Source: Hymenobacter guriensis
Lineage (GTDB): Bacteria; Bacteroidota; Bacteroidia; Cytophagales; Hymenobacteraceae
Direction: 5' to 3'
Assembly (NCBI RefSeq): GCF_015773195.1
Contig: NZ_JADWYK010000001.1
Coordinates: 558,001-622,000 of the forward strand
Length of the DNA: 64,000 bases
The notes beneath the pieces were generated by a model. The model saw only the letters and a program-made list of their open reading frames with translations. It made no database searches and was not told where the DNA came from. Made by a program: the position numbers and the translations under genes. Below are positions 7,889 through 16,985 of this stretch, piece after piece (position 1 is the first letter of the stretch; every line of letters begins with the position of its first letter).

Positions 7889-9058
7889 TTACTTCAACGG
7901 GCTTTTCTGTCCCTGGCTGTCTATGATGGTCAGCTGGCCTTTTTCCAGCCATAGGGCTTGTACCGGGCGGCCGGCAGCCGTGTGCTCCTGGTGCGGTAGG
8001 TCAATAGCTACTACTTTGCCATCATACAGCGTACTGATGTGTTCGACCGGCGTGTGCCCGATGACGACTCGCGAAGCTGTGTAGAGTTGCATCAGCTGCG
8101 CTACGTGCGCCGCCGAAGCTTCCTGTTGCGCCAGCCCGCGGTACCAGTCGGGGCTGCTCGGGGGCTGCGTCACCTGCTTCTCCAGCGCCGTGAGGGCCGC
8201 AACGGGTTTGTCGAGGCTGATCCGGGCCAGGTCATTGAGCTTTGTCAGGGGTAGTTTTTGCATCACTACCTCCGGGCCGATGCCGCCGTGAACAAACAGC
8301 GTAGTCCCAATTTTTTCGACGACGTTCTTTGTGCGCAGCCACCGCCCCAGCACGGTTGAGCGCGTGTACCATTGGTTGTACGGTACGCCCAGCGTATCGG
8401 CATTCACGCGGTATTTTCGGCGCACGTACTTGAAGTGCTCCGTCATGTTCATCCGTTCGTGGTTGCCCAGAATGAAATGGACCTTGCCCCCGGCCTGCTC
8501 GGCTTCCTGCTCCAGCTTGTAGATAAGCCACAAGCATTCCGTTACGTTGAGGCCGCGGTCAAAAAAGTCCCCAACCAGCACCAAGTGGCCCCGGCCGAAC
8601 TGCCAGTTGAGTTTGTCGTTTACTACCCCGGCGCCACGCAACAGGGCCTGAAAGCCTTTGAAGTTGCCTTCGATGTCGGAAACAGCCAGCAGCTTTTCCG
8701 GCTCGGCGTACGTATCGGCCGGCACCTGATTTTCCGACCGCAGCGGTACCTGAAACTCCTGGCTGGTTTCGTCGGCAAAGCACGTCACCAAGGTGGCAGC
8801 GCCGGGGCGGAGCGTATCGGTCAGCAGCACCAGGGAGCCACCACGGGGGGCAATGCGGCTGCTGATCAGCAGGCTATCCTGGTAAAACACCAAAGGGCCG
8901 TCAGCCGCAAAGCCCGACTTGTCGCTCTTAGGGCCCTTAACCGACCAGCCGGGTAGAAAATACAGCTTATCAATAGCGCCCGTAGCAATCAGGCCAATGC
9001 CGCCAAGCACATAAACCACATAAAGCAAAAGCGTGCCCAGCAGTATTTTTTTGAGCAT
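7889..9058 (-). CDS. Membrane-anchored calcineurin-like metallophosphatase
   Basis: 389 residues. It starts with one membrane helix (KKILLGTLLLYVVYVLGGIG), then a domain of about 100 residues, then a metallophosphoesterase core: AVSDIEGNF, LVGDFFDRG, ILGNHERM, FVHGGIGPE and VVIGHTPV. The first motif has Glu where the family usually has His (GDxHG). This variant can still bind metal, but it may alter the first metal site. The single N-terminal helix suggests a periplasm-facing phosphoesterase. The substrate is unknown. Nearest neighbours are rnc upstream and nadE downstream on the same strand. Confidence 0.85.
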   Translation of the reverse strand: MLKKILLGTLLLYVVYVLGGIGLIATGAIDKLYFLPGWSVKGPKSDKSGFAADGPLVFYQDSLLISSRIAPRGGSLVLLTDTLRPGAATLVTCFADETSQEFQVPLRSENQVPADTYAEPEKLLAVSDIEGNFKGFQALLRGAGVVNDKLNWQFGRGHLVLVGDFFDRGLNVTECLWLIYKLEQEAEQAGGKVHFILGNHERMNMTEHFKYVRRKYRVNADTLGVPYNQWYTRSTVLGRWLRTKNVVEKIGTTLFVHGGIGPEVVMQKLPLTKLNDLARISLDKPVAALTALEKQVTQPPSSPDWYRGLAQQEASAAHVAQLMQLYTASRVVIGHTPVEHISTLYDGKVVAIDLPHQEHTAAGRPVQALWLEKGQLTIIDSQGQKSPLK

Positions 9059-9092
9059 AAGGGTTATTTCATGCTGAGCCCAGTGGCATTTT

Positions 9093-9842
9093 CTACACGC
9101 CCAGCGCCACTAAAGCCCGCTCGGCGGCCAGCTGCTCGGCTTGCTTCTTGGAAAGGCCCATGCCGGTGGCAATTACCTCATCCTCCAGTACCACAGAGGC
9201 TGTAAACTCCATCACGCCGCCGGGGCGCGCCTCGCCCTGCAGATCGTAGCGAATGGCTTTGCCGTGGCGTTGCGCCCACTCAATGAGCTTGCTCTTGAAG
9301 TTGGTGGTCGTTTGCGTCATGGCCTTTACATCCACGAAGGGCTTGATGAGGCGGCTGAGCACAAACTTTCGGGCGGCTTTGTAGCCTTGGTCGAGGTACA
9401 CGGCGCCCACTAGCGCCTCCAGGGCATTGCCGTTCACGGAGCGCGAGCGGGTCGACCGTCCCTGGGTAGCGTCGAGCTGGACCAATTTGTCGAGGCCCAG
9501 CTTTAGCGCCAGCCCGTTGAGGCTTTCCCGGTTTACGATCCGGCTGCGCATCTCGGTCAGAAAGCCTTCCTGCTCGTAGGGATATTTGCGGAACAGGTAC
9601 TCCGCCACTACTGTACCCAGCACGGCGTCGCCGAGAAACTCCAGCCGCTCGTTGCTTTGGTGGCGGGCCTGCTCGCCCTGCTGGCGCACCACCGAAGAGT
9701 GCGTGAAAGCCAGCTGGTACAGCCGAATATTGTCGGGCGTGCGCCCGATGAGCGTGGCAATGGCCTGCCGAAAAGCCCGGTCCTGCCCCAGCAACCGGCG
9801 GAAAAAGCCGAAAAGCGGCAAGGGCTGACCGGGCTTGGGCAT
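9093..9842 (-). CDS. rnc: Ribonuclease III
   Basis: 249 residues. The catalytic domain carries the signature NERLEFLGDAVLGTVVAEYL and the second acidic cluster NALEALVGAVYLDQG. It is followed by a double-stranded RNA-binding domain (KSKLIEWAQRHG through GLSKKQAEQLAAERALVALG). It cuts double-stranded RNA in rRNA precursors and structured mRNAs. The start overlaps the fabF stop by one base (TAATG), so the two are translationally coupled. The acpP-fabF-rnc order is conserved in Bacteroidota. Long hairpins elsewhere in this window are possible substrates, but that is speculation. Confidence 0.95.
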   Translation of the reverse strand: MPKPGQPLPLFGFFRRLLGQDRAFRQAIATLIGRTPDNIRLYQLAFTHSSVVRQQGEQARHQSNERLEFLGDAVLGTVVAEYLFRKYPYEQEGFLTEMRSRIVNRESLNGLALKLGLDKLVQLDATQGRSTRSRSVNGNALEALVGAVYLDQGYKAARKFVLSRLIKPFVDVKAMTQTTTNFKSKLIEWAQRHGKAIRYDLQGEARPGGVMEFTASVVLEDEVIATGMGLSKKQAEQLAAERALVALGV

Positions 9843-11092
9843 TAGTCGCGGAATTTGCGGAACACTACCGACGTATTGTGGCCGCCAAACCCGAAGGTGT
9901 TGCTGACCGCAATGTTGATTTCCCGCTCCTGGGCCTTGTTGAACGTGAAGTTCAGGCGGGCGTCCAGTTCGGGGTCGTCGGTGAAGTGGTTGATGGTCGG
10001 CGGCACGATGCCGTGCTGCATGGCCATGATGCTGGCTACCGCCTCAATACCGCCAGCGCCGCCCAGCAGGTGGCCCGTCATGCTCTTGGTGGAGCTGATG
10101 TTGAGGTTGTAAGCGGCTTCCCCGAATACTTTCTGAATGGCGGTAATTTCGGCCCCATCGCCCAGCGGGGTGCTGGTGCCGTGGGTGTTGATGTAGTCTA
10201 CCTCGTCGGGCCGGATACCGGCGTCGCGCAGGGCGTTCTGCATCACCAGCACCACGCCTTCACCCGTAGGGTCAGGAGCTGTAATGTGGTAGGCATCGGA
10301 CGACAAGCCGCCGCCGATGATTTCGGCGTAGATCTTGGCGCCGCGGGCTTTGGCGTGCTCGTACTCTTCAAGTACCAGCGCGCCAGCGCCTTCACCCAGC
10401 ACAAATCCGTCCCGGTCCTTGTCGTAGGGGCGGGAACCGGTTTCGGGGTCGTCGTTCCGCTCGCTCATGGCTTTTAGGGCGTTGAACCCGCCCACCCCGG
10501 CTTCGGTAATGGCCGCCTCCGAGCCACCCGTCACAATCACGTCGGCCATGCCGAGGCGCAGAAAGTTGTAGGCAGCCACAATGGAGTCCGACGACGAAGC
10601 GCAGGCCGAGGTGGTCACGAAGTTGGGACCCCGAAAACCGTTCTTGATGGAGATGTTACCCGATGAGGAGTCGGCAATCATCTTCGGAATAAAGAACGGG
10701 TTGTAGCGCGGCGTACCGTCGCCCTTGGCGAAGTTGAAGCACTCGTCTTGGAAGGTTTTCAGCCCGCCAATGCCTGAGCCCCAGATGACGCCTACGCGGT
10801 CCTTGTTTACCCCTTCAAGCAGGCCGGCATCCTTGATAGCTTCATCGGAGGCTATGACGGCAAACTGCGTGAACAGGTCCATTTTGCGGCCTTCCTTGGT
10901 GGGGAAGTAATTATCCGGCGAATAGCCCTTCACTTCGCAGGCAAAGCGGGTTTTGAACTTGCTGGCGTCGAAACGGGTGATGGGGGCGGCCCCACTTTTT
11001 CCGGCCCGCAGGCCTTCCCAATAAGCGGGCACCGTGCTGCCCAGGGGCGTAATGGCACCCAGGCCGGTCACAACAACTCTCCGGAGAGACAT
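9842..11092 (-). CDS. fabF: Beta-ketoacyl-ACP synthase II
   Basis: 416 residues from the ATG at 11092 (MSLRRVVVTGLGAITPLG). The Cys-His-His triad is visible: Cys in TTSACASSSDSIVAAYNF, His in YINTHGTSTPLGD and His in KSMTGHLLGGAGG; NTFGFGGHN is at the C-terminus. It condenses malonyl-ACP with acyl-ACP in fatty-acid elongation. An inverted repeat separates it from acpP upstream, and its stop overlaps the rnc start. Confidence 0.97.
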   Translation of the reverse strand: MSLRRVVVTGLGAITPLGSTVPAYWEGLRAGKSGAAPITRFDASKFKTRFACEVKGYSPDNYFPTKEGRKMDLFTQFAVIASDEAIKDAGLLEGVNKDRVGVIWGSGIGGLKTFQDECFNFAKGDGTPRYNPFFIPKMIADSSSGNISIKNGFRGPNFVTTSACASSSDSIVAAYNFLRLGMADVIVTGGSEAAITEAGVGGFNALKAMSERNDDPETGSRPYDKDRDGFVLGEGAGALVLEEYEHAKARGAKIYAEIIGGGLSSDAYHITAPDPTGEGVVLVMQNALRDAGIRPDEVDYINTHGTSTPLGDGAEITAIQKVFGEAAYNLNISSTKSMTGHLLGGAGGIEAVASIMAMQHGIVPPTINHFTDDPELDARLNFTFNKAQEREINIAVSNTFGFGGHNTSVVFRKFRD

Positions 11093-11177
11093 AGGCTGGC
11101 GCAGAGAAGCGAAACTAAAAAGGTAAAAAAGCAAAACGGCCGGCGGCGAGCCGGCCGGTAAGCAGTATGGCAGTCAG

Positions 11178-11281
11178 TAGTGAGTAGTAAGTAGTTGGTA
11201 TTGAGTACTGAGAGGCTATGCCATTGGCGCAAGGGCCGGAATAAGCGCAACATCTCAGTACTCAATACCAACTACTCACTA
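11178..11281. repeat. Inverted repeat between acpP and fabF ('AGTGAGTAGTnAGTA' class)
   Basis: The left side (11178-11213) reads TAGTGAGTAGT, a 6-base insertion, then TTGGTATTGAGTACTGAGA. The right side (11253-11281) is its reverse complement without the insertion. The arms are themselves built of short GTAGT/GAGTA reiterations. The mRNA of the acpP-fabF pair would carry a long stem here. Confidence 0.85.
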
Positions 11282-11288
11282 CCAGAAA

Positions 11289-11525
11289 CTACTTGGCGTG
11301 TTCTTCGAGGTAGCTGATAGCCTGGCCCACGGTACCGATGTTTTCGGCCTGGTCGTCCGGGATAGACACGTTGAATTCTTTCTCGAACTCCATGATCAGC
11401 TCAACGGTATCCAGCGAGTCGGCACCCAGGTCGTTGGTGAACGAAGCCTCCGGGGTTACTTCCGAAGCTTCTACGCCGAGTTTGTCGATGATGATGGCCT
11501 TTACTTTTTCTGCGATTTCAGACAT
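11289..11525 (-). CDS. acpP: Acyl carrier protein
   Basis: 78 residues, highly acidic, with the phosphopantetheine attachment serine in [17 protein letters not shown]. It carries growing acyl chains in fatty-acid synthesis. Length and motif match AcpP throughout. It is the first gene of an acpP-fabF-rnc series on the minus strand. Confidence 0.97.
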   Translation of the reverse strand: MSEIAEKVKAIIIDKLGVEASEVTPEASFTNDLGADSLDTVELIMEFEKEFNVSIPDDQAENIGTVGQAISYLEEHAK

Positions 11526-11680
11526 TTCCGTGGGGGTTTAAAGAAAACTCGCCACAAATAACACTATCTTCCCTAACATTGTCAAACAAAGACGCAATCT
11601 TGTCTGGGCACCCGACGTTGCGTGCAGCCGCCCCGGCCGGCTTGTATCTTTGCCCCTGACTTCCTTATTCTCTTCTTGCC

Positions 11681-12103
11681 ATGCTCACTCTCGACGTCGA
11701 GTACGACTGTGACTTCGACCTGTTCGGCATCGTGTCTTCCAGCCGGGAACACACCCTGGCCTGGACGCTGAACACGGCCCTGCGCCTGCGCCTCGTGAAA
11801 CAGCAGGACCTCATCTACGACCTGCTCAGCCGCGGCCGCCTGGTGATTAGCAACTACTTGCACGCCACCGAAACGCTGAGCCTGCGCCTGCTGCGCAACC
11901 GCTCCGTGGATCCTTCGGCGCTGAAAAAACCATTTCTGGCGCCCGACATCAAGGAGTACGATTACCTGCTCCAAGTCAGCAACGGCACGGGTAGCCTGGC
12001 CGGCGACGAGCTGCTGGCCCGCCTCACAGAGCTGCCAGCCGTGCAGTACGCCTGCCAGTTCGACCCAAATTCTTTAAAATTTAAAGAAAATCTGCTCTTT
12101 TGA
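11681..12103 (+). CDS. IPExxxVDY family protein (Bacteroidota-specific, unknown function)
   Basis: 140 residues, no signal peptide. N-terminal LDVEYDCDFDLFGIVSSSRE and the segment EYDYLLQVSNGTG resemble the IPExxxVDY family, which in Bacteroidota regularly lies between the acpP/fabF/rnc block and pyk, exactly as here. The C-terminal motif itself is weak (LPAVQYACQFD), so the call leans on context. A TATCTTTG promoter-like -7 element lies at 11645-11652. The function is unknown. Confidence 0.65.
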   Translation: MLTLDVEYDCDFDLFGIVSSSREHTLAWTLNTALRLRLVKQQDLIYDLLSRGRLVISNYLHATETLSLRLLRNRSVDPSALKKPFLAPDIKEYDYLLQVSNGTGSLAGDELLARLTELPAVQYACQFDPNSLKFKENLLF

Positions 12104-12110
12104 GATTGTA

Positions 12111-12191
12111 GCGCGAAGCTCCCGCGGCGCGCATCGTGGCCCGGTATTCCTTACATTGGCCCCCACGATGCGCGCCGCGGGAGCTTCGCGC
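12111..12191. repeat. Perfect 29-bp inverted repeat upstream of pyk
   Basis: The 29 bases at 12111-12139 (starting GCGCGAAGCTCCCGCGGC) are an exact reverse complement of 12163-12191, with a 23-base loop. There is no T-run after the right arm, so it does not look like a simple terminator. It lies between two co-directional genes. Confidence 0.85.
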
Positions 12192-12255
12192 GCCTGCTTG
12201 CTTTCATTGAGCCGCTTTTTTGTCACCTGTTACCCGTCACCAGTTACCGTCCTGC

Positions 12256-13692
12256 ATGGAATCATTTCCCAAGTACAACAAGACCAAAATCGTGGCCACC
12301 GTGGGGCCCGCTTCCAATACCTATGAAAAGCTGGCCACGCTTATCCGCGAAGGCGTGGACGTGTTCCGGCTGAACTTTTCGCACGGTGCCCATGAAGAGC
12401 ATCTGAAGGTAATCAACCTCGTGCGCCGCCTCAACAAAGACCTGCGCACCAACGTGGGCTTGCTGCAGGATTTGCAGGGTCCGAAGATCCGGTTGGGTGA
12501 TGTGGAAGCCGGCGGTGTCGAAATCAAGGCCGGCGACAAGATCAAGCTGGTGTGCGGCGAAAAGGAAATCACTACGGCCACGCGCCTGAGCACGATTTAC
12601 CTGGGCCTGGCCCGCGACGTGAAGCCCGGCGACATGATTCTGATCGACGACGGCAAGATTGAGCTGCGCGTGCTAGCCACTGACCGCGACAAAGAAGTGG
12701 ACGTGGAAGTAATCTACGGCGGTTTGGTGAAGCCCCGCAAGGGTATCAACCTGCCCGACTCCGACGTGTCGGCCCCGTCGATGACTGAAAAGGACATCGA
12801 AGACCTGAAGTTCGGCCTGGAACATGACGTTGACTGGATTGCACTGTCGTTTGCCCGCCGCGCCGAGGATATCCGCTTCATCAAAAGCCTCATCGCCGAA
12901 AGTGGCAAGGAAGCCCGCGTGGTAGCCAAGATTGAAACGCCCGAAGGCCTGCGCAACCTCGACGAAATCATTGCCATTACAGATGCCGTGATGGTAGCCC
13001 GCGGCGACCTGGGTGTGGAAGTGAAGATGGAGGAGGTGCCGATGTCGCAGAAGATGATTGTGCAGAAGTGCAACAAGCTCGGCAAACCCGTCATCGTGGC
13101 TACTCAGATGATGGAGAGCATGATTACGGCCCCCCGCCCCACCCGCGCCGAAACCAGCGACGTAGCCAATGCTGTGATAGACGGAGCCGACGCCCTGATG
13201 CTTTCCGCCGAAACGGCCGTAGGCCAGTACCCGGTAGAAGTTATCCGCTCGATGGTAGGCACTATCCGCAGCGTAGAAAGCCAGGCCGACGTGTACCACC
13301 GCTTCTACCCGGTCGACCCCAACTCGCCTTCCTTCATGGTGGACAGCGTGCTGTCGGCCTCGGTCCATTTGTCGCGCAACACCAAGTCCAAGGCGCTGAC
13401 CGGCGTAACGCACAAAGGCTACACGGCCTTCCAGATTTCGAAGTACCGGCCCAAGGCCGACATCTTCATCTTCACCGACAACCGCCCGTTGCTCACGGCC
13501 CTGAGTTTGGTGTGGGGCGTGCGCGGCTTCTACTACGACCGGTTCAACAGCACCGACAGCACCATCGCCGACATCAAGTATATCCTCACCACCACCGGTC
13601 ACCTCAAAGCTGGTGACGCGTTCATCACCACGGGCTCCACTCCGGTCACGGAGCACGGCCAAGCCAACATGATGAAGGTGACGGTTGTGTAA
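12256..13692 (+). CDS. pyk: Pyruvate kinase
   Basis: 478 residues from the ATG at 12256 (MESFPKYNKTKIVATVGPAS). Diagnostic segments are FRLNFSHGAHEEH, LLQDLQGPKIRLGD, the catalytic-site segment VVAKIETPEGLRNLDEIIA, VMVARGDLGVEV, and ATQMMESMITAPRPTRAETSDVANA. The C-terminal regulatory domain follows. It makes pyruvate and ATP from phosphoenolpyruvate in the last step of glycolysis. Upstream in-frame codons (from 12220) lie in a low-complexity GTTACC/GTCACC tract and are unlikely to be translated. Confidence 0.97.
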   Translation: MESFPKYNKTKIVATVGPASNTYEKLATLIREGVDVFRLNFSHGAHEEHLKVINLVRRLNKDLRTNVGLLQDLQGPKIRLGDVEAGGVEIKAGDKIKLVCGEKEITTATRLSTIYLGLARDVKPGDMILIDDGKIELRVLATDRDKEVDVEVIYGGLVKPRKGINLPDSDVSAPSMTEKDIEDLKFGLEHDVDWIALSFARRAEDIRFIKSLIAESGKEARVVAKIETPEGLRNLDEIIAITDAVMVARGDLGVEVKMEEVPMSQKMIVQKCNKLGKPVIVATQMMESMITAPRPTRAETSDVANAVIDGADALMLSAETAVGQYPVEVIRSMVGTIRSVESQADVYHRFYPVDPNSPSFMVDSVLSASVHLSRNTKSKALTGVTHKGYTAFQISKYRPKADIFIFTDNRPLLTALSLVWGVRGFYYDRFNSTDSTIADIKYILTTTGHLKAGDAFITTGSTPVTEHGQANMMKVTVV

Positions 13693-13722
13693 TCTCTCCT
13701 AGTTCATTATCGAAAAACAAGA

Positions 13723-13752
13723 AGAGTCCACCTGAGAAGGTGGACTCTTTTT
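13723..13752 (+). terminator. Terminator after pyk
   Basis: AGAGTCCACC pairs with GGTGGACTCT across a short loop, followed by a T-run. The stem is also usable for the convergent gene ending at 13767. Confidence 0.88.
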
Positions 13753-13766
13753 ATATCTGCGCCGAA

Positions 13767-15248
13767 CTACTCGTGCAGTAAGCGCAAGCGTTGGATGGGT
13801 GCTGTAGGACTACGTATCTCCACCATATATACACCCGCCTGCAGGCCTTGCAAAGACAGCACGTTCTGACCTGATTTAATGGCCTGACGGTGCACGACCC
13901 GGCCCATAGCATCAAGTAGACAGATAGCTCCACTTGGGCCGGCTGAGTTCCAGGACAGAATAGCCTGATTTGCCGCAGGGTTTGGATAGATATAAGAAGC
14001 TGGCTGCTGACGGGCAATTGCCGTAGGGAGCAGCAAGTAAAACTCCTGCTTTTCGCCCCACTCCTGGCAGCTACCGCCAGCCGTGCAGCGGCGGTAGTAC
14101 CGTAGTTCTTCCTGCGGCGTGCTCACCGCCCCAAAAGGAGCCGCCAACGTGGTGCGCAGCCCCAACAAGTCTAAGCCGGTTTTGTAGAAGCCAGGCCGGC
14201 GGGTATCGGGGAAAAGCAGGGCATAACTGATAAGCCAGCCGTTCGTCAAGCCATATTCCTGCGTGAGCTGGCGCGGCATTGCCACGGGGGCCACCGACGC
14301 CAAATTTTCTATACTACCAGCCCGCGGCTCATACTCCCAGGTAAGTAGGCTTAGGGAAGGAAAGTGCGCACCCTGCCATTCCCCAGTACGGAGAGACACT
14401 GCCCAGCGGGCCTTCCGCACGGCGGAGTAAACGGCGGATGGCGGAGCAATACTACAGGGGCCGGTCTGCCGGGTAATGCTTTGCTCCAGCAGCTCGTAAG
14501 CCAGCGTGTCGGCCGTTTGCGTGCGGGCCGTGATGCGCCGCAGGGTATACGTTGTTTGGCAAGGCAACCCATACAAGTAGAAGGTACGCGAACCGAACTC
14601 GTCGCCAACCTGCCAATTCAGTGCCCGGGTAGGATACATGTCGGCCTCCGCCCACGGGTGCGGGGCAATGGCGGCCTGCAGAACCAGGGCCGTTGTTGGT
14701 TCTGTCTCCAATCCCAAAGGTCCTTCCAGCAACCCATGCGCCTTGCTTAGTCGCAGCTCGGCCCCGCTACTCAGCCGAACGGTCAGCACGGAGTCGAGCA
14801 CGCCAAATACCAGCTCCCGGCTCCGGCTTGTGATAGTAGCTTGCAGATCAGGCTCCCGAGAAGCTTGCCAGCTGCCATTTTCGCGGGTTTGCGGGCGAAT
14901 CAGCAAATCAAGCGCCGCAGTCTGCCGGTCGGCCAGCCGGATCAACCGGAAAGCCGAGGTACCGGGCTGTACCACCAGCCGGGCTGCCAGGAGTCCGTTG
15001 GGCGTAGCGTAGTAGGATGTAGCTTCTGAACTACGCACGTCTTCCGGCCGCATCAGTCGCCGAAACTGATACACTGAGTCTGTGGCCTCCTTAAAGGCTG
15101 AATCGAGGCGCGTGAGGTAGCGCATCGAATGATCGGCCGATTGGTAAGTGTAGATAAGCCCCGGCCGGAAGGGCCGCCAATTCTGAGCAGTGACACTACC
15201 CGATAAAAGTAGTCCAGCGGCCAGCAGCAAACGGCAAAGTATTTTCAT
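13767..15248 (-). CDS. Secreted protein with T9SS type A sorting domain
   Basis: 493 residues. It has an N-terminal signal peptide (LCRLLLAAGLLLSGSVTAQ) and a body without recognisable enzymatic motifs. The C-terminal ~80 residues follow the type A sorting pattern (YIYPNPAANQAILSWN, LLDAMGRVVHR, LQGLQAGVYMVEI, ending in a basic QRLRLLHE). The sorting domain sends the protein through the type IX system and attaches it to the cell surface. A cysteine pair (RRCTAGGSCQEWGEK) precedes it. The role of the body is unknown. Confidence 0.85.
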   Translation of the reverse strand: MKILCRLLLAAGLLLSGSVTAQNWRPFRPGLIYTYQSADHSMRYLTRLDSAFKEATDSVYQFRRLMRPEDVRSSEATSYYATPNGLLAARLVVQPGTSAFRLIRLADRQTAALDLLIRPQTRENGSWQASREPDLQATITSRSRELVFGVLDSVLTVRLSSGAELRLSKAHGLLEGPLGLETEPTTALVLQAAIAPHPWAEADMYPTRALNWQVGDEFGSRTFYLYGLPCQTTYTLRRITARTQTADTLAYELLEQSITRQTGPCSIAPPSAVYSAVRKARWAVSLRTGEWQGAHFPSLSLLTWEYEPRAGSIENLASVAPVAMPRQLTQEYGLTNGWLISYALLFPDTRRPGFYKTGLDLLGLRTTLAAPFGAVSTPQEELRYYRRCTAGGSCQEWGEKQEFYLLLPTAIARQQPASYIYPNPAANQAILSWNSAGPSGAICLLDAMGRVVHRQAIKSGQNVLSLQGLQAGVYMVEIRSPTAPIQRLRLLHE

Positions 15249-15328
15249 AGGAACATCGTATACAGTTGTGAATCAAACCAAGAAATACTCCGGCAATAGT
15301 ATCGATAAATCACTAAGCCACCAACGCG

Positions 15329-15360
15329 ACAAGGCCCGCAGCTTGCGCCGCGGGCCTTGT
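15329..15360 (-). terminator. Terminator downstream of rpsT
   Basis: ACAAGGCCCGC and GCGGGCCTTGT form an 11-bp GC-rich stem about 35 bases beyond the rpsT stop. No strong T-run is visible on the minus strand. Confidence 0.7.
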
Positions 15361-15394
15361 CTATACTAGAGCAGAAACGCTGGTTTGTTGCCGC

Positions 15395-15652
15395 TTAGGC
15401 AGCCAGCGACTTCACGAACTTAGCCAGCTTCGATTTGTTGTTGGCGGCTTTGTTCTTGTGAATGATGTTCTTTTTGGCCAAGCGGTCCAGCATCGATGAT
15501 ACTTTCTGCAGCAGCTCCTGAGCAGCCGAGGCATCGGTAGTGGCGCGCAGCTTCTTGATAGCGGTGCGGGTCGATTTAGCTTGGTAACGGTTCAGTACGC
15601 GCTTAGCTTCGTTGGAGCGGATGCGCTTGAGGGCCGATTTATGGTTTGCCAT
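15395..15652 (-). CDS. rpsT: 30S ribosomal protein S20
   Basis: 85 residues, strongly basic, beginning MANHKSALKRIRSNEAKR. It has the helical Lys/Ala-rich composition of S20 (KSTRTAIKKL, LDRLAKKNIIHKNKAANNKS). It binds 16S rRNA in the small subunit. A well-formed promoter lies directly upstream (15701-15731), so it is expected to be transcribed alone. Confidence 0.96.
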   Translation of the reverse strand: MANHKSALKRIRSNEAKRVLNRYQAKSTRTAIKKLRATTDASAAQELLQKVSSMLDRLAKKNIIHKNKAANNKSKLAKFVKSLAA

Positions 15653-15700
15653 GGGTATGGTAAAGTGACGTTCTGCTCGAAATCAATTCAATTGGGTGGG

Positions 15701-15731
15701 CAAAGGTAGGGCTTTGGTTTGAATCTGCAAA
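15701..15731 (-). promoter_or_regulatory. Bacteroidota-type promoter of rpsT
   Basis: Read on the minus strand: TTTG (15731-15728), a 19-base spacer, then TACCTTTG (15708-15701). This matches the TTTG / TAnnTTTG consensus of Bacteroidota sigma-A promoters. The -7 element is about 48 bases from the start codon. Confidence 0.8.
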
Positions 15732-15853
15732 TACTCCGCCCGAAATAGTGACGCTGCCTGGTCAGCTGCCACCGCGGAATATAGTATGCATGCCGCCTTT
15801 TCCGTATCTTGTCAGGTGGTTACGGGTTCCTGCCGTATGCTTTTCCTTTCTTT

Positions 15854-16843
15854 ATGCCTCTTGTTGCTGCTTCTGCCTACCAGCCGCCGCTGTATATGTT
15901 CAGCGCCCACCTGCAAACCATTGTGCCCAGCCTGTGGCGCACGGTGCCCGAGGTGCGCTACCAGCGCGAGCGGATAGAAACGGCTGATGAAGACTTTTTG
16001 GACCTCGACTGGTCGCGGCAGCCAGCCAGTGGGCCGGCCGCTGATACGTTGGGCATCGTGTCGCACGGCCTGGAGGGCAACGCCGACCGGCCCTACGTGC
16101 GCGGCATGGTGCGGGCCCTGAACGAGGCGGGCTTCGACGCGCTGGCCTGGAACTACCGCAGCTGCAGCGGCGAAATGAACCGCCTGCTTCGCTCCTACCA
16201 CCTAGGTGACACCGACGACCTGGACTTTGTGGTGCGCCACGCCCTGAGCAAGCTGCGCTACAAGCGCATTTTCCTGACGGGCTTCTCGGCCGGCGGCAAC
16301 GTGACGCTAAAGTACCTGGGCGAAAAACCGGAGCGCGTGCCTCCACAGGTACAGCGGGCGGCGGTTTTCTCGGTGCCTACGGATCTGAAGGCCAGCTCCC
16401 ACCAAATTTCCCGCCTTGAAAACCGGCTGTACCTCAACAACTTCATGCGCACCCTGCGGGAGAAAATCCGGCAGAAGGCCCTACTCCTACCCGATCAGGT
16501 GGACATTTCGCGGCTGGATGACCTGCGCTTTTTCCCGGAGTTTGATGACCGGTACACAGCCCCCATGCACGGCTTCAAATCAGCGGATGAATACTACGAG
16601 CATGCCAGCTCCGGGCGCTACCTCGGCAGCATCCAGGTGCCCACGCTGCTGGTGAATGCCCAGAACGACCCTTTTCTACCGCCGGCCTGCTTTCCGCGGG
16701 ACGTGGCTGCCCAAAGCCGCTACGTGTTTCTAGAAACACCCGAAGCCGGCGGCCATGTCGGGTTTGGGGAGGGCGCGCCGGATGGCAGTTACTACTCCGA
16801 GCGGCGGGCCATTGAGTTTCTGACGGCCGAGGTACCGGCCTGA
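15854..16843 (+). CDS. YheT-family alpha/beta hydrolase
   Basis: 329 residues from the ATG at 15854. The fold is shown by the lid-side motif GIVSHGLEGNADRPYVRGMV, LAWNYRSCSGEMNR, the nucleophile elbow LTGFSAGGNVTLKYLGE (Ser), a late acid in NAQNDPFLP and the His in GGHVGFGE. This is the YheT/EMB8 (UPF0017) family of cytosolic esterase-like hydrolases, whose physiological substrates are poorly known. The N-terminal AYQPPLYMFSAHLQTIVPSL is also typical. The frame continues upstream to 15809, but the ATG at 15854 places the family motif at its usual distance. Confidence 0.88.
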   Translation: MPLVAASAYQPPLYMFSAHLQTIVPSLWRTVPEVRYQRERIETADEDFLDLDWSRQPASGPAADTLGIVSHGLEGNADRPYVRGMVRALNEAGFDALAWNYRSCSGEMNRLLRSYHLGDTDDLDFVVRHALSKLRYKRIFLTGFSAGGNVTLKYLGEKPERVPPQVQRAAVFSVPTDLKASSHQISRLENRLYLNNFMRTLREKIRQKALLLPDQVDISRLDDLRFFPEFDDRYTAPMHGFKSADEYYEHASSGRYLGSIQVPTLLVNAQNDPFLPPACFPRDVAAQSRYVFLETPEAGGHVGFGEGAPDGSYYSERRAIEFLTAEVPA

Positions 16844-16985
16844 GGCGGGTTAGGGTACCCCGACAATAACAGGGGCTGCTGGCCGTAGGGCTCCTCCAGG
16901 GCAAGCGCCCCGAGCAGCCGAAGCATCTTTGCTTTGCAAAAACAGGTTTACATTCACCGCCACTGCTCACCTACCTTTCTCCGAC

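Noticed and set aside
12673..13662. 329-codon frame opposite pyk.
   Set aside because: Same reason: shadow of a strongly supported pyruvate kinase gene.
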